From Nitrospirota bacterium (GTDB lineage: Bacteria; Nitrospirota; Nitrospiria; Nitrospirales; UBA8639), in assembly GCA_029865515.1 (NCBI GenBank), contig JAOUGQ010000003.1, positions 1 to 30,358 on the forward strand: DNA of 30,358 nt, read 5' to 3'. Both the position numbers and the translations under genes were made by a program. Positions 1 through 8,756 of the stretch are shown here, piece after piece. Position 1 is the first letter of the stretch. Every line of letters starts with the position of its first letter. The notes beneath the pieces were generated by a model, which was not told the DNA's origin, did no database searches, and saw nothing but the letters and a program-made list of their open reading frames with translations.

Positions 1-8
1 CCTCCCTT
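1..8 (-). promoter_or_regulatory. Shine-Dalgarno of a minus-strand gene starting left of the window
   Basis: On the minus strand the first eight bases read AAGGGAGG, a near-perfect ribosome binding site pointing out of the left edge. A leftward gene therefore probably starts a few bases outside the window. Its identity cannot be seen. The gene is inferred; only the motif is observed. Confidence 0.5.
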
Positions 9-66
9 AAAGTTTTTGGTTTGTGAATGTTAGATAAATCCAGACTCAGGTTCGGCTGGAGAATTA

Positions 67-95
67 ACCCTATTGAATGGGGGGAATTTTGTCAA
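67..95 (-). promoter_or_regulatory. Candidate sigma-70 promoter for the leftward gene
   Basis: On the minus strand there is a perfect TTGACA (plus-strand 90-95), a 17-base spacer, then TAGGGT (67-72), which is a poor -10 hexamer. Transcription would start near base 60 and run leftward to the AAGGGAGG site at 1-8. Spacing and direction fit; the weak -10 lowers confidence. Confidence 0.35.
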
Positions 96-422
96 GGAAA
101 ATAAGGGTATAGTCATTCAGCGGGACCCCATTGTTTTAAGATGGATGATCCTCCATTACCATTAAGTGAGTTGCACTTACAAGTTGAATTCATGAGGATC
201 TTTTGGTCGTCTTCACCTTAGTACTCTTTGCCGGAGTTGCAAAATTCACGTTCAGGTTGTTAGGTAACCTCTATCGCTCCTCCCTCCGCACGTTTCGCTG
301 TTCGTTCTCCGTCCTTCGGATTAGAGGAACCCGATCAATTTTCTTAAAAGCTTAAAAGGCATCATTCTTCATTGGGGAGTTTTTCATAAGATAAGATTTT
401 CCATAAATTCGTGCCGCCCATG
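96..422. other. Intergenic stretch without a recognisable gene
   Basis: No ORF with a credible start, no tRNA-like cloverleaf and no terminator with a T-run was found here. A short inverted repeat (GGTT...AACC near 256-270) is too small to interpret. Confidence 0.5.
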
Positions 423-743
423 TTAGACTTCTTTGGTCAACTGGCTGCCTGGCACGTCCTCCCATGCCGCCACGCAGACGCGGTTAATATCCTGGGCCAA
501 CCCGATGATTACGTGAACCACACAGGGGATGCCCTCTTGCTCTCCATCTTCCCTCGCTCTAATGAGATAGGGCAAAGGCATTCGAGAATTGGGATGAGGA
601 AATATATAGGCTTCGAGCTGGGCTCGCTCCTTAGGATTCATGTCCGTATCTTGTGTCTTCTTGTCACGGGCCTTCCGCTGCTTTTGCTTCATCATCCCCA
701 TGGTCATGTAATAGGCCAGATTTCGGTCATTTATGGTTCCCAA
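423..743 (-). CDS. Doubtful small hypothetical protein
   Basis: A 106-codon minus-strand ORF opens with TTG at 743; an internal ATG at residue 13 or 35 is equally possible. The product is soluble, Lys/Arg-rich in its first third, then a mixed region with the segment PHPNSRMPLPYLIRARED and a hydrophobic VVHVIIGLAQDI stretch. There is no signal peptide and no family I recognise. The minus frame reads more like protein than the overlapping plus-strand frame (411-815), which is rich in Leu/His runs. There is no strong ribosome binding site. It may be a real lineage-restricted gene, a remnant, or chance. Confidence 0.35.
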   Translation of the reverse strand: MGTINDRNLAYYMTMGMMKQKQRKARDKKTQDTDMNPKERAQLEAYIFPHPNSRMPLPYLIRAREDGEQEGIPCVVHVIIGLAQDINRVCVAAWEDVPGSQLTKEV

Positions 744-1053
744 GGTTTTCTCTTAAAAAGAGATACCTGTCTTTACGGAGCGGGTCTTTTGTATTCCGGA
801 GGGCTCTTACCCTGACAGCACGATCCGCCCCTTCCTAAGGCAATGAAGTCAGCTATCCCGATATTGGGGCAATACCTGTTCGTCTTATGATAATTCGCAC
901 TCCGACCGGCGCCATTTCTGTTAATCTGCCAGAAAATATACATTTTTCCCCGCTAAGTTTCGGCTATAAGATGTTGGTGATTGTCGATTCACTCATCTCA
1001 ATGGTCAGAACCTAGTAAATAGCCCTTTCCTCGGACCCCCATTTTTTGCTTAG
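744..1053. other. Intergenic region upstream of the MBL-fold hydrolase
   Basis: No gene is seen. A TATAAG hexamer at 965-970 could be a -10 element for the rightward gene, but no -35 match lies 16-18 bases upstream. Nothing else stands out. Confidence 0.3.
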
Positions 1054-1968
1054 ATGAAGCCGTCACCATGGGATATCTTTGCCAATACTTATGAGCCAAA
1101 CCGGAATGAGTGTCCAATGAGCTTAGAAGACGATTTTTGCGATATCATGAAAAAGGCCAGATTTGGCCAAGGGCTTGGTATTGAGACAATGGCGGAAATG
1201 GCCAAAATCGAGCAGGCCGATGTGGAGCACCTTGAGAAAGGCCACCGGCTGCCGACCAAAGGTGAAATACAAGGGATCGGCCAGGCTTTGCATCTACGTC
1301 CTGGCCCACTGGTGAACCTGACACTGGACGGATGGCTGCCTCAGCCCCAACCTGCGTGGACGACTGAGCACGATCTGGTCCAGGCCGTCAAAGGAGATAT
1401 TGGAGGCTATGAAGTCAAAGGGTATCTGTTGACTGATCCCTCGACAAAACAGGCCCTCATGATTGATACGGGATATAATGCTAAGCAAATGCTGGCGAGT
1501 ATCAGGCAACGCGAATTGACTTTGATCGGTGTCTGCCTTACCCATGGACATGCCGATCATGCCGGAGGCCTGGAAGAGATTCTGGCCGAATGGCCGGTAC
1601 CCGTCTATCTGGGAAGTGGTGACGTTGATCTGCTTCCATGGCGACCATCTGACGCCTCAGTCAAAATCCCGGCTGACCATCAGATAATTGCCCTGGGTGA
1701 GCTGACTGTTGAATGTTTGGCCACACCGGGCCACACCCCTGGGGGATTTTGCTATCTGCTATCACTCAAAAGCCAGGCGCTATGCTTTGTGGGAGATACG
1801 CTCTTTGCGGGGTCGGTGGGCCGCTCTAATCCTTTTTCGCTGTATCCCCAACATTTACAATCTGTTCGCCAAACCGTATTACGGTTACCGAAAGAGACCG
1901 TCTTGTTCCCCGGGCACGGTCCTTCCACAACAGTGGCTGAAGAACAAACCCACAATCCATTTGGATAA
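1054..1968 (+). CDS. MBL-fold metallohydrolase with N-terminal helix-turn-helix-like domain
   Basis: This 304-residue protein is probably a glyoxalase II-like zinc hydrolase. The metal site is complete: THGHADHAGG (H164, H166, D168, H169), TPGH (H227), FVGDTLFAG (D248) and FPGHGP (H288). The first ~95 residues resemble an XRE-type helix-turn-helix (ETMAEMAKIEQADVEHLEKGHRLP) followed by a linker, which is not part of a normal glyoxalase II. Because the domain is N-terminal it could sense or target rather than bind DNA. The ATG at 1054 has no good Shine-Dalgarno site. An in-frame ATG at 1117 (MSLEDDFCDI) is a plausible alternative giving 283 residues with both domains intact. The substrate is unknown. 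The M50 protease gene follows 46 bases downstream. Confidence 0.88.
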   Translation: MKPSPWDIFANTYEPNRNECPMSLEDDFCDIMKKARFGQGLGIETMAEMAKIEQADVEHLEKGHRLPTKGEIQGIGQALHLRPGPLVNLTLDGWLPQPQPAWTTEHDLVQAVKGDIGGYEVKGYLLTDPSTKQALMIDTGYNAKQMLASIRQRELTLIGVCLTHGHADHAGGLEEILAEWPVPVYLGSGDVDLLPWRPSDASVKIPADHQIIALGELTVECLATPGHTPGGFCYLLSLKSQALCFVGDTLFAGSVGRSNPFSLYPQHLQSVRQTVLRLPKETVLFPGHGPSTTVAEEQTHNPFG

Positions 1969-2014
1969 GGAGTGAGCCTTGAACATTTCTGGGGAGCCTT
2001 GGAATTAGGTAAAT

Positions 2015-3130
2015 ATGAATCACTCACCTCACGAGGGGCGCCCTTTCCCTGATGAGTCACTACTGGATGTGCCGTCTGACCATCAGGCATCCGATCCTTC
2101 TCCGCCGGCTTCCTCTGACCACATCCCTCCCCCCTCTCTTCTCACCCCATTTTCGAAGGAAGAATATCTTCGCGAGCGGATGTTGGCCAATCCTCAGCGT
2201 CCCTACACCCTCTCTCCCGAGGAAGAGAACGACCAGGAGGAGTATGCCTATCAAGAACCGCCTCCCCCCAGCACATTTTCCACATGGGGACTTCCGATTC
2301 TCCTCTTCGGGCTCACCGTGTTCACCACACTCTGGGCGGGAGCGTTTCAGGTCAATACCAAACCGGTCAAGGGAGCCTGGGATTTTTTGGTTCGGTACCC
2401 TGGCTCGTTAGTCAATGGGATTCCTTTTGCCGCCACCCTTTTGGGAATCCTCGTGACCCATGAATTCGGGCATTACGTGCTCTCCCGCATCCATCGGGTT
2501 CCCGCCTCGTTTCCCCTTTTTATCCCTGGCCCCCCGCATTTCATCGGTACCTTCGGGGCCGTGATTCGCATGCGATCGGCAATTATGAATCGTCGTGCCC
2601 TCTTTGATATCGGCGTCGCTGGTCCCATTGCCGGATTTATGGCAGCAGTCGTGGCCATTCTTGTTGGACTCTCCCTTTCCGATGTCGTCCCACGATCACA
2701 AACCTTTGGCCTCCAGTTGGGCGAACCCCTCCTCCTACAATTTTTTGCCTGGATGATGTTTGGTCCGATTCCACCCACCCACGATATTGTGCTCCATCCC
2801 ATTGCCTTCGCGGCATGGTTTGGGTTTTTCGTCACCGCAATTAATTTATTACCCTTGGGGCAATTGGACGGAGGCCATGTGGCCTTTGCGGTATTAGGAC
2901 GTCGGCAACGCTCCCTGGCCTTGGCCACTATCCCCGTCCTCATTTATCTGGGTCTCACGGGTTGGCCCGGTTGGATTCTCTGGGTCGCTCTGGCAGGCCT
3001 TGTCGGAATTGCCCATCCGCCGGTGATCGACCCTCATACAGTGTTGGGCGGACGCCGCCGATGGGTCGCATGGGCAGCCTTGGCCATTTTTATTGTGACC
3101 TTTGCCCCTGTGCCGTTTTCCGTTGGATGA
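2015..3130 (+). CDS. Site-2-protease-like M50 membrane metalloprotease
   Basis: This 371-residue integral membrane zinc protease carries HEFGH at 149-153 inside a hydrophobic segment and NLLPLGQLDGGH at 277-288, with D285 as the third zinc ligand. These are the two signatures of the site-2 protease/EGY1-like branch. About six or more hydrophobic segments follow residue 90. The first ~85 residues are acidic and Pro/Ser-rich, probably a cytosolic disordered extension. No PDZ domain is visible, unlike RseP. Family members cut transmembrane substrates; the substrate here is unknown. The likely neighbour downstream is an M20 peptidase starting 118 bases after the stop. Confidence 0.9.
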   Translation: MNHSPHEGRPFPDESLLDVPSDHQASDPSPPASSDHIPPPSLLTPFSKEEYLRERMLANPQRPYTLSPEEENDQEEYAYQEPPPPSTFSTWGLPILLFGLTVFTTLWAGAFQVNTKPVKGAWDFLVRYPGSLVNGIPFAATLLGILVTHEFGHYVLSRIHRVPASFPLFIPGPPHFIGTFGAVIRMRSAIMNRRALFDIGVAGPIAGFMAAVVAILVGLSLSDVVPRSQTFGLQLGEPLLLQFFAWMMFGPIPPTHDIVLHPIAFAAWFGFFVTAINLLPLGQLDGGHVAFAVLGRRQRSLALATIPVLIYLGLTGWPGWILWVALAGLVGIAHPPVIDPHTVLGGRRRWVAWAALAIFIVTFAPVPFSVG

Positions 3131-3248
3131 AAGACATGCTTGGCTGCTGGTCCATTCGTTTTTTCATTTACGGGAGACGCACCTTGTTCCCCACACTCAT
3201 TCCCCTGTCTGTCATCCAAGCCTATTCACGAAAAGGAACCGTCATCTC

Positions 3249-4634
3249 ATGAGTGATCGTCAGTCCCAATTACGCACCTATATTCAGGATCACCGCGCCA
3301 CGTTTGAAGACTTGTTGGGGCAGATGGTGGAAGTGCCTTCCGTGAGTTCAGACATTGCTCATACTCCCGATATGCAGCGGATGGCACAACTGGCCGTTCA
3401 GTACCTTGAAGCATTCGGAGCCAAAGCCTCCATTGTGAAGACCAGCGGGTTTCCCTGCGTTTCCGGGGAATGGGTCGCTGGACGACAGTACCCCTGCCTC
3501 ACCATCTACAATCATCTGGACGTCCAACCTGCGAAGGAACCGGAATGGCGTCAATCCCCCTTTGCCTTTCATAAAGAGGGTGAACGGTACTGTGGCCGTG
3601 GGACGACGGATGATAAAGGCCCCGCGTTAACCGCTCTCCTTGCTGCCAGATTTGCGAGAGAAGCCGGCATTCCCCTCAACATTCGCGTTCTGTGGGAATT
3701 AGAAGAAGAAATTGGCAGCCCGCACTTTTCCGAGGCCCTACAGAACCGTAAAACCGTCCCCCCCTCCGATTCGGTACTGGTATCCGATACGATTTGGGTG
3801 GCGAAAAATCGCCCGGCTCTCTCTTGTGGCCTTCGCGGGTTATTGGCCGCCCGATTGGTGCTGCGGACAGGGGAAACCGACATTCATTCCGGACTCACGG
3901 GGGGAGGGGCACGCAACCCCTTGGCCGAATTGTGTGACGCTGCCTATTCGTGCGTGGACGCGAAAACCGGCCGGGTGAAAATACCAGGATTCTACGATGA
4001 TGTGGTGCCGCCGACCTCAACAGAAATGAAAGATTTTGTGGCTTCAGGATTTCAGGTCCGTCTCTTTAAAGAAGCCTACCAACTGCGATCGCTCCGGACA
4101 TCCGATCCGAAAGATTTACTCAAACGGATCTGGGCCTCACCCACCTTTGAAGTGCATGGGTTAACCGGCGGGCATATGGGGCCAGGGGTTAAAACCATTG
4201 TGCCCGCCTGGGGTGAACTCAAGGTCAGCATGCGGTTGGTTCCCAATCAACATCCCCAAAAAATTTTTCGTCTCCTGAAAAAACACCTTCGTGCTCGCAA
4301 CCCCGATATTGAGGTGATCAATGAGGGAGAACTAGAACCCTTTCGAGGGATTTCCGAGGGCCCCTATGCGGAGGCTCTGCAAGAAGCGGTGGCACAGGGC
4401 TTTGGACGGCGACCGGTGTTTGTGCGGGAAGGCGGGTCCATTGGAGCCATTGCGACCTTACAACGCGCCTGGAAGGTCCCGATTCTGTTTATGGGTCTCA
4501 GCCTGCCGGAACATGGGTACCACGCACCCAATGAATATTTCGATTGGGGACAAGCCTCAGGCGGTATAGAAGCCTTCGTCCATTACTTTCATAGCTTGAG
4601 TCAGATGCCACCCGGACAATCCAAGATCCGCTGA
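3249..4634 (+). CDS. M20-family metallopeptidase (dipeptidase type)
   Basis: This is a 461-residue cytosolic di-zinc amidohydrolase of the M20/ArgE/DapE/carnosinase superfamily. Visible zinc-site motifs are NHLDVQP (H89, D91), GRGTTDDKGP (bridging Asp at 121), ELEEEIGS (catalytic Glu near 152, metal Glu 153) and a C-terminal HGYHAPNEY. DIHSGLTGG and HGLTGGHMGPG belong to the lid/dimerisation domain. The frame stays open upstream to 3102, overlapping the M50 gene, but the ATG at 3249 sits behind AAAGGAA and gives the normal family length, so I start there. It is most like broad dipeptidases. Although arginine and lysine genes lie in the same window, nothing shows it is ArgE or DapE. Confidence 0.9.
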   Translation: MSDRQSQLRTYIQDHRATFEDLLGQMVEVPSVSSDIAHTPDMQRMAQLAVQYLEAFGAKASIVKTSGFPCVSGEWVAGRQYPCLTIYNHLDVQPAKEPEWRQSPFAFHKEGERYCGRGTTDDKGPALTALLAARFAREAGIPLNIRVLWELEEEIGSPHFSEALQNRKTVPPSDSVLVSDTIWVAKNRPALSCGLRGLLAARLVLRTGETDIHSGLTGGGARNPLAELCDAAYSCVDAKTGRVKIPGFYDDVVPPTSTEMKDFVASGFQVRLFKEAYQLRSLRTSDPKDLLKRIWASPTFEVHGLTGGHMGPGVKTIVPAWGELKVSMRLVPNQHPQKIFRLLKKHLRARNPDIEVINEGELEPFRGISEGPYAEALQEAVAQGFGRRPVFVREGGSIGAIATLQRAWKVPILFMGLSLPEHGYHAPNEYFDWGQASGGIEAFVHYFHSLSQMPPGQSKIR

Positions 4635-4654
4635 AAGCCGACAAAGGAGTAGGG

Positions 4655-5053
4655 TCAGGGAGGGGGAAGCGGAGTGGAAGGAGATTCTTGAAAGTGTACG
4701 AGTGACCGGACGTAGGCAAGCACATTGCGGCGTTCATCGTTCGACAACTGATCCCTCCAACCACGCATGGCCGTTCGGGGAACACCAACGGCAAGAATGG
4801 CGAGTAATTCTTCATCCGTTTTGGCAGATGTGGCAGCCGAGACTAAATTTCCCGGGCGGGGAGCCAGCATAGGTGCCCGTGGTCCATCACCATGCCCTTC
4901 GGTTCCATGACATTCCTGGCAATGAATCCGGTAGATGTCCCGCCCCTGCTCAATATCGGGTTGAGAAGCAATTTCAAGGGGATCCTGGGAATAGGCCAAG
5001 CCATAAACCATCCAACTCCCGATGATCAGGGCTCCCATCCATAAACGATTCAT
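4655..5053 (-). CDS. Small periplasmic monoheme cytochrome c
   Basis: A 132-residue class I cytochrome c. Residues 1-22 form a Sec signal peptide ending near LAYSQ. The heme site is CQECH at 45-49, and M96 in GVPRTAMRGW is the likely distal ligand. LSNDERRNVLAYVRSL is the usual C-terminal helix. It resembles cytochrome c6/c551-type electron shuttles or the mobile domains of terminal oxidases; the partner is unknown. The gene faces the M20 gene tail to tail with a 20-base gap and lies 101 bases downstream of der on the same strand. The ribosome binding site is weak (GAAG). Confidence 0.9.
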   Translation of the reverse strand: MNRLWMGALIIGSWMVYGLAYSQDPLEIASQPDIEQGRDIYRIHCQECHGTEGHGDGPRAPMLAPRPGNLVSAATSAKTDEELLAILAVGVPRTAMRGWRDQLSNDERRNVLAYVRSLVHFQESPSTPLPPP

Positions 5054-5154
5054 GCTTCAAATTGTACTGCATCACTGGCGGGACTTCAAAAATCTACTTC
5101 TACTCTGGTTCCGAGTGTCCGGGCCAGAGAGCGCTGACAAGAAACCAAAATTCT

Positions 5155-6558
5155 TTATGGGCTGCGCAACAACATTCGCAGCGGGATCCCCTCAAATCCA
5201 TATTCTGTCCTGATGGAATTTTCCAGATAACGGAGATAGGAGGCCGGAACTTTTTGTGCCGATTTGACAAACAACGCGAAGGTGGGGGGTTTGGTCGCCA
5301 CCTGCGTGATAAATACGGACTTTTTCGGATTGCCTCGGACTAGCGAAATGGGATTTTTTTCTAATAGCTCCTGTAAAAACAGATTCAATTTACGCGTCTG
5401 AATGCGTTTGGAAAAATCTGCTACGACCTGGTCAATTTTGGGAAAAAGCCGGGTGAGCGTCTCTGGTTGCGTTGCGGCACCAAAGACGACGGGCACATAA
5501 GCAAAAAAAGGAAACCGCCGGGCCAATTCCTGATTGTAGGTTGGGTATGCCTCAGGATCTCCTGCCCGCAGATCCCATTTATTCACGAGGATGATACACC
5601 CCCGACCTTGTTTATTGATTAAACCCGCAATTTTCGTATCTTGTTCCGTAACCCCTTCGACCCCATCCAATACCAGCACGGCCACATCGGACCGCCCCAG
5701 CGCTCGAATGGCACGTACAACACTATAGCCTTCAATCCCCCGGTCGATCTTCCCCCGTCGTCGGAGACCCGCCGTATCCGTAAAGATGTATCGTTGCCCA
5801 TGAAGAGTGACCATTGAATCAATTGGATCACGAGTTGTCCCTGGAATATCGCTCACAATGAGTCGTTGTTCCCCGAGGATTGAATTCACCAGCGTCGACT
5901 TGCCCACATTAGGTCGCCCAACCACGGCGATCCGGGGAACCTCCGTTTGAACCTGATCTTCCCGGGCTTGAGGAAGGTACGGCAGGAGCGCTTCAAGAAG
6001 TTCATCTACCCCTAATCCTCCCTCAGCCGAAATTGGAAAAATATTTTTAACCCCTAATTGATAAAAATCCGCAAGGAGAGGTTCAGCCTGAGGGGTATCA
6101 ATTTTATTGACCGCTAGGAAGACCGGCTTCGTGACCGGTCGCAACAGCTTGGCCAAATCGGCATCCAGCGGTGACAAACCAGCCCGGCCATCCATGACGG
6201 CTATGACGAGATCCGCTTCCTCGATAGCTGTTTGGGTTTGATATTTGATTTGCTCCACAATCACATCCTCAGCGGTCAGATCCAACCCACCCGTGTCGAC
6301 CAACGTAAATATCCGGTTTTGATAGTCGCACTCGGCCATATTCCTGTCTCGCGTGACTCCGGAGACGTCATCCACAATCGCCGTGCGGTGCCCGACAATA
6401 CGATTGAACAATGTTGACTTGCCGACATTCGGCCGTCCCACAATAACCACCAACGGTCTATGCGGCCTGGGCTCTAAGCGGACTTCGACTGGAAGATCCA
6501 AAGGAAGTAGCGGCGCTTCGGAAGATTGTGTGGTGCGGGAACGAGAAGATCGAGCCAT
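5155..6558 (-). CDS. der: Ribosome-assembly GTPase Der (EngA)
   Basis: A 467-residue double GTPase that acts in 50S subunit maturation. Two G domains are plain: GRPNVGKST at 41-49 and again at 214-222, with DTGG (88-91) and DTAG (261-264) as G3, and NKID (151-154) and NKWD (326-329) as G4. The C-terminal KH-like domain runs from about 380 to the end. The frame opens at a TTG at 6570, but the ATG at 6558 is preferred because AAGGG lies 12 bases before it and directly abuts the TTG. An N-terminal extension of about 33 residues rich in Ser/Arg precedes the first G domain. The usual Asn after PPTFALFV is Lys here. Confidence 0.97.
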   Translation of the reverse strand: MARSSRSRTTQSSEAPLLPLDLPVEVRLEPRPHRPLVVIVGRPNVGKSTLFNRIVGHRTAIVDDVSGVTRDRNMAECDYQNRIFTLVDTGGLDLTAEDVIVEQIKYQTQTAIEEADLVIAVMDGRAGLSPLDADLAKLLRPVTKPVFLAVNKIDTPQAEPLLADFYQLGVKNIFPISAEGGLGVDELLEALLPYLPQAREDQVQTEVPRIAVVGRPNVGKSTLVNSILGEQRLIVSDIPGTTRDPIDSMVTLHGQRYIFTDTAGLRRRGKIDRGIEGYSVVRAIRALGRSDVAVLVLDGVEGVTEQDTKIAGLINKQGRGCIILVNKWDLRAGDPEAYPTYNQELARRFPFFAYVPVVFGAATQPETLTRLFPKIDQVVADFSKRIQTRKLNLFLQELLEKNPISLVRGNPKKSVFITQVATKPPTFALFVKSAQKVPASYLRYLENSIRTEYGFEGIPLRMLLRSP

Positions 6559-6846
6559 TGTGCAAAGCAACCCTTAATCAGAGTAAACGGGTCAAAAAAG
6601 AACCTGCTGCTTTCAGAATAGTAGTCTACCAGATTCAACAGGGAAGGAGGATTGAATGAATACATTCCATGTATCGGCTAGATCCACAGCTGATCTGGAT
6701 AGTGTCTTTTCCCATTCTTTTTGAACATTGAAAAGAAAAATATTTTCCCAACCGCACATTCGGCAATTTCTCTATTGCTCACTGTTTACGGAATGGGAAA
6801 CAGAAAGAAATTGAGGCCAGGCAGGAATCACTAAAACAACAGCGTG

Positions 6847-7374
6847 TTACACATGGAGATGCTTCATCGCCGCCGCACAAAGAATGATAAACACCCCCAT
6901 CCATAGCGCAACACGTTGAAAGGGAACAGGCTCGACGGCCATTTCTTCCAGTTCTTCTTGTGTCTCGCCACCGGTGGGGTCATTTTTAAAGATGACGGTA
7001 TACAAAAAGATGGTCAGAACTCCTAACACCAACGCCAATTTGATGAAAAAGACTGTGAGGTATTTAGCATGATGAGCCACACTTTCCCCGGACTGCATCA
7101 CCATAGCCTGGCTCACATAATGAAGATTGGCCCCTCCAGTAAAGAGAATGACCACCAGGAGAATCCCTACCACTCGTTTATATTGCCGGTAGAAGATTTC
7201 AGATATGGGTCGGATGAATTCTTTCGGGACAGCAGTTTTGAGAGCCGGGGTAACGGCCATCACAAGAAAAGCCAACCCCCCAATCCATACTACAGCAGAC
7301 AACAGGTGAAGCCAATGCACCAGGATGGGAACAATCTGGTTGAGGTCGGTGAGGACCCCGAGAAGGGATTCCAT
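6847..7374 (-). CDS. Four-helix CopD/HemJ-like membrane protein
   Basis: This 175-residue integral membrane protein has hydrophobic helices at about 14-42, 66-90, 105-130 and 153-172. Helix 1 carries LVHWLHLLSAVVWIGGLAF (H20, H23), helix 2 is preceded by FYRQYKRVVG, and helix 3 contains FFIKLALVLG (K112). This pattern is shared by CopD-type proteins and by HemJ, the membrane protoporphyrinogen oxidase, which uses conserved His and Lys residues. Sequence alone does not decide between them. Its start codon overlaps the stop of the radical SAM gene (TAATG), so it is the third gene of a tight operon. That heme-flavoured context makes a heme-binding or porphyrin-linked role reasonable; this is inference. 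Confidence 0.8.
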   Translation of the reverse strand: MESLLGVLTDLNQIVPILVHWLHLLSAVVWIGGLAFLVMAVTPALKTAVPKEFIRPISEIFYRQYKRVVGILLVVILFTGGANLHYVSQAMVMQSGESVAHHAKYLTVFFIKLALVLGVLTIFLYTVIFKNDPTGGETQEELEEMAVEPVPFQRVALWMGVFIILCAAAMKHLHV

Positions 7375-8756
7375 TAGAACTTAAACACAGGTTTTTCGTT
7401 CCCGAACCGACGTTTCCGAAGTTCTTCCATTAATTCAATAGTCACCAATGGAATGCCTTGTTCGGTGGCGTGACGCTCGACGCCCTTTTTGACCATGGCG
7501 CGAAGGAAGTACGGGATACGACTAAGCCGTTCTTCGGCTGCTGGATCCCATTCCACGGACGTGGCTTCCGGCACATTGAAAGCCACTTGGATTTTCTCTC
7601 CGCCTTTGGGGGTGTACAGGCACCATTCGTCTTCATCCATCCAATCCCCATGGTCCACGTAGGGACGGGCACGGCACCCCCCGCAAATTTCACTGTATTC
7701 ACAATCTCCGCATTTACCCTTGAGGTGAGGATAGCGAAAGGAATTGAAAATCTCTGAATGTTCCCATAAATCGACAAAACTGTTTTCGCGGATGTTTCCT
7801 GCAGACAAGGGCATATACGGACACGGCGTGAGATCACCGTTGGGCGTCACTCGCGCGTAGTTGGTCCCTGCCAGACATCCTCCGCCCATATACCCTTGCG
7901 CTTTGGTAAGGGGAGAATTTGGGTCTTTTTCATAGGCAAGTCGTTTGAAATGTGGCGCACAACGGGCTCGAACCAGCATGTCATGATATTTATCCTGGCT
8001 CTCCACTAAATAGCTCAAAACCTCTTCATATTGTGATGGGGTGATATCGGTGAGTTCTTCTCCCCGTCCTGTACACACCATAAAAAAGACATTTAAGACT
8101 TTGGCACCCAAATCGTGTGCCCAATCTATGACCGCTGGCAATTCCTGGTAGTTCATGGGCTGGGCACTAAAATGTACTTGAAATTGGAGTCCATTTCGTT
8201 TGCAGGCTTCAATACCGGCTAAAGCCCCTTCCCAGGCACCAGGTAATCCTCGAAAAGCGTTGTGTTTTGCCGAATCCAAGGAATCAATACTAATGCCCAC
8301 GCCCATCACCCCGATTTCCACCATCTCCTTGGCAATCTTGTCATCAATCAACATCCCGTTCGTGCCAAACACGACCATAAATCGTTGCTCGACAGCATGA
8401 CGAGCGATATCAAGAATATCAGGGCGAACCAACGGCTCTCCCCCGGTAATGACCAGGAGGCTACCGGGATTGACTTGAGCAATCTGATCAATGAGACGAA
8501 AGCATTCTTCCGTGCTTAATTCATCGTGCCCGCCACCCATTTTTGTGGTGGCATCCAGATAACAATGGTCACATTTAAGATTACATCGTTTAGTTAAATT
8601 GAGGGCCACCAGGTAGGGTTTAAAATCATCCACGGTTCGACCGTCTCCAGGCGCACTGGAATCTGGACGCAAAGATTCGAACCGGGATACGGCGCCGGAT
8701 CCTAATGAAGTCAGCGTATTGAGAAATGAATTGAGAACAGGAAGTGATTTACCCAT
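7374..8756 (-). CDS. AhbD/NirJ-like radical SAM/SPASM protein with C-terminal PCP_red domain
   Basis: A 460-residue radical SAM enzyme. The core cluster motif CNLKCDHC lies at 58-65, ITGGEP at 103-108 and GISIDSL at 154-160. A SPASM-type auxiliary cluster region holds C294, C312, C349, C352, C358, C361 and C379, with the block CGDCEYSEICGGCRAR very like AhbD/NirJ, which act on iron-coproporphyrin or precursor of heme d1. Residues 402-445 (WDPAAEERLSRIPYFLRAMV onward) form a PCP_red domain not normally present in AhbD or NirJ. The gene overlaps the upstream stress-protein gene by 8 bases and the downstream membrane gene by 1. No nir genes (cd1 reductase) are in the window. Enzyme class is sure; substrate is not. 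Confidence 0.88.
   Translation of the reverse strand: MGKSLPVLNSFLNTLTSLGSGAVSRFESLRPDSSAPGDGRTVDDFKPYLVALNLTKRCNLKCDHCYLDATTKMGGGHDELSTEECFRLIDQIAQVNPGSLLVITGGEPLVRPDILDIARHAVEQRFMVVFGTNGMLIDDKIAKEMVEIGVMGVGISIDSLDSAKHNAFRGLPGAWEGALAGIEACKRNGLQFQVHFSAQPMNYQELPAVIDWAHDLGAKVLNVFFMVCTGRGEELTDITPSQYEEVLSYLVESQDKYHDMLVRARCAPHFKRLAYEKDPNSPLTKAQGYMGGGCLAGTNYARVTPNGDLTPCPYMPLSAGNIRENSFVDLWEHSEIFNSFRYPHLKGKCGDCEYSEICGGCRARPYVDHGDWMDEDEWCLYTPKGGEKIQVAFNVPEATSVEWDPAAEERLSRIPYFLRAMVKKGVERHATEQGIPLVTIELMEELRKRRFGNEKPVFKF

Noticed and set aside
411..815. Plus-strand ORF of 134 codons
   Set aside because: No ribosome binding site, composition dominated by Leu/His runs, and the opposite frame reads more like a protein.
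3102..3248. Upstream in-frame extension of the M20 peptidase
   Set aside because: It overlaps the M50 gene out of frame and has no start signal; the ATG at 3249 has a Shine-Dalgarno site and gives the usual family length.
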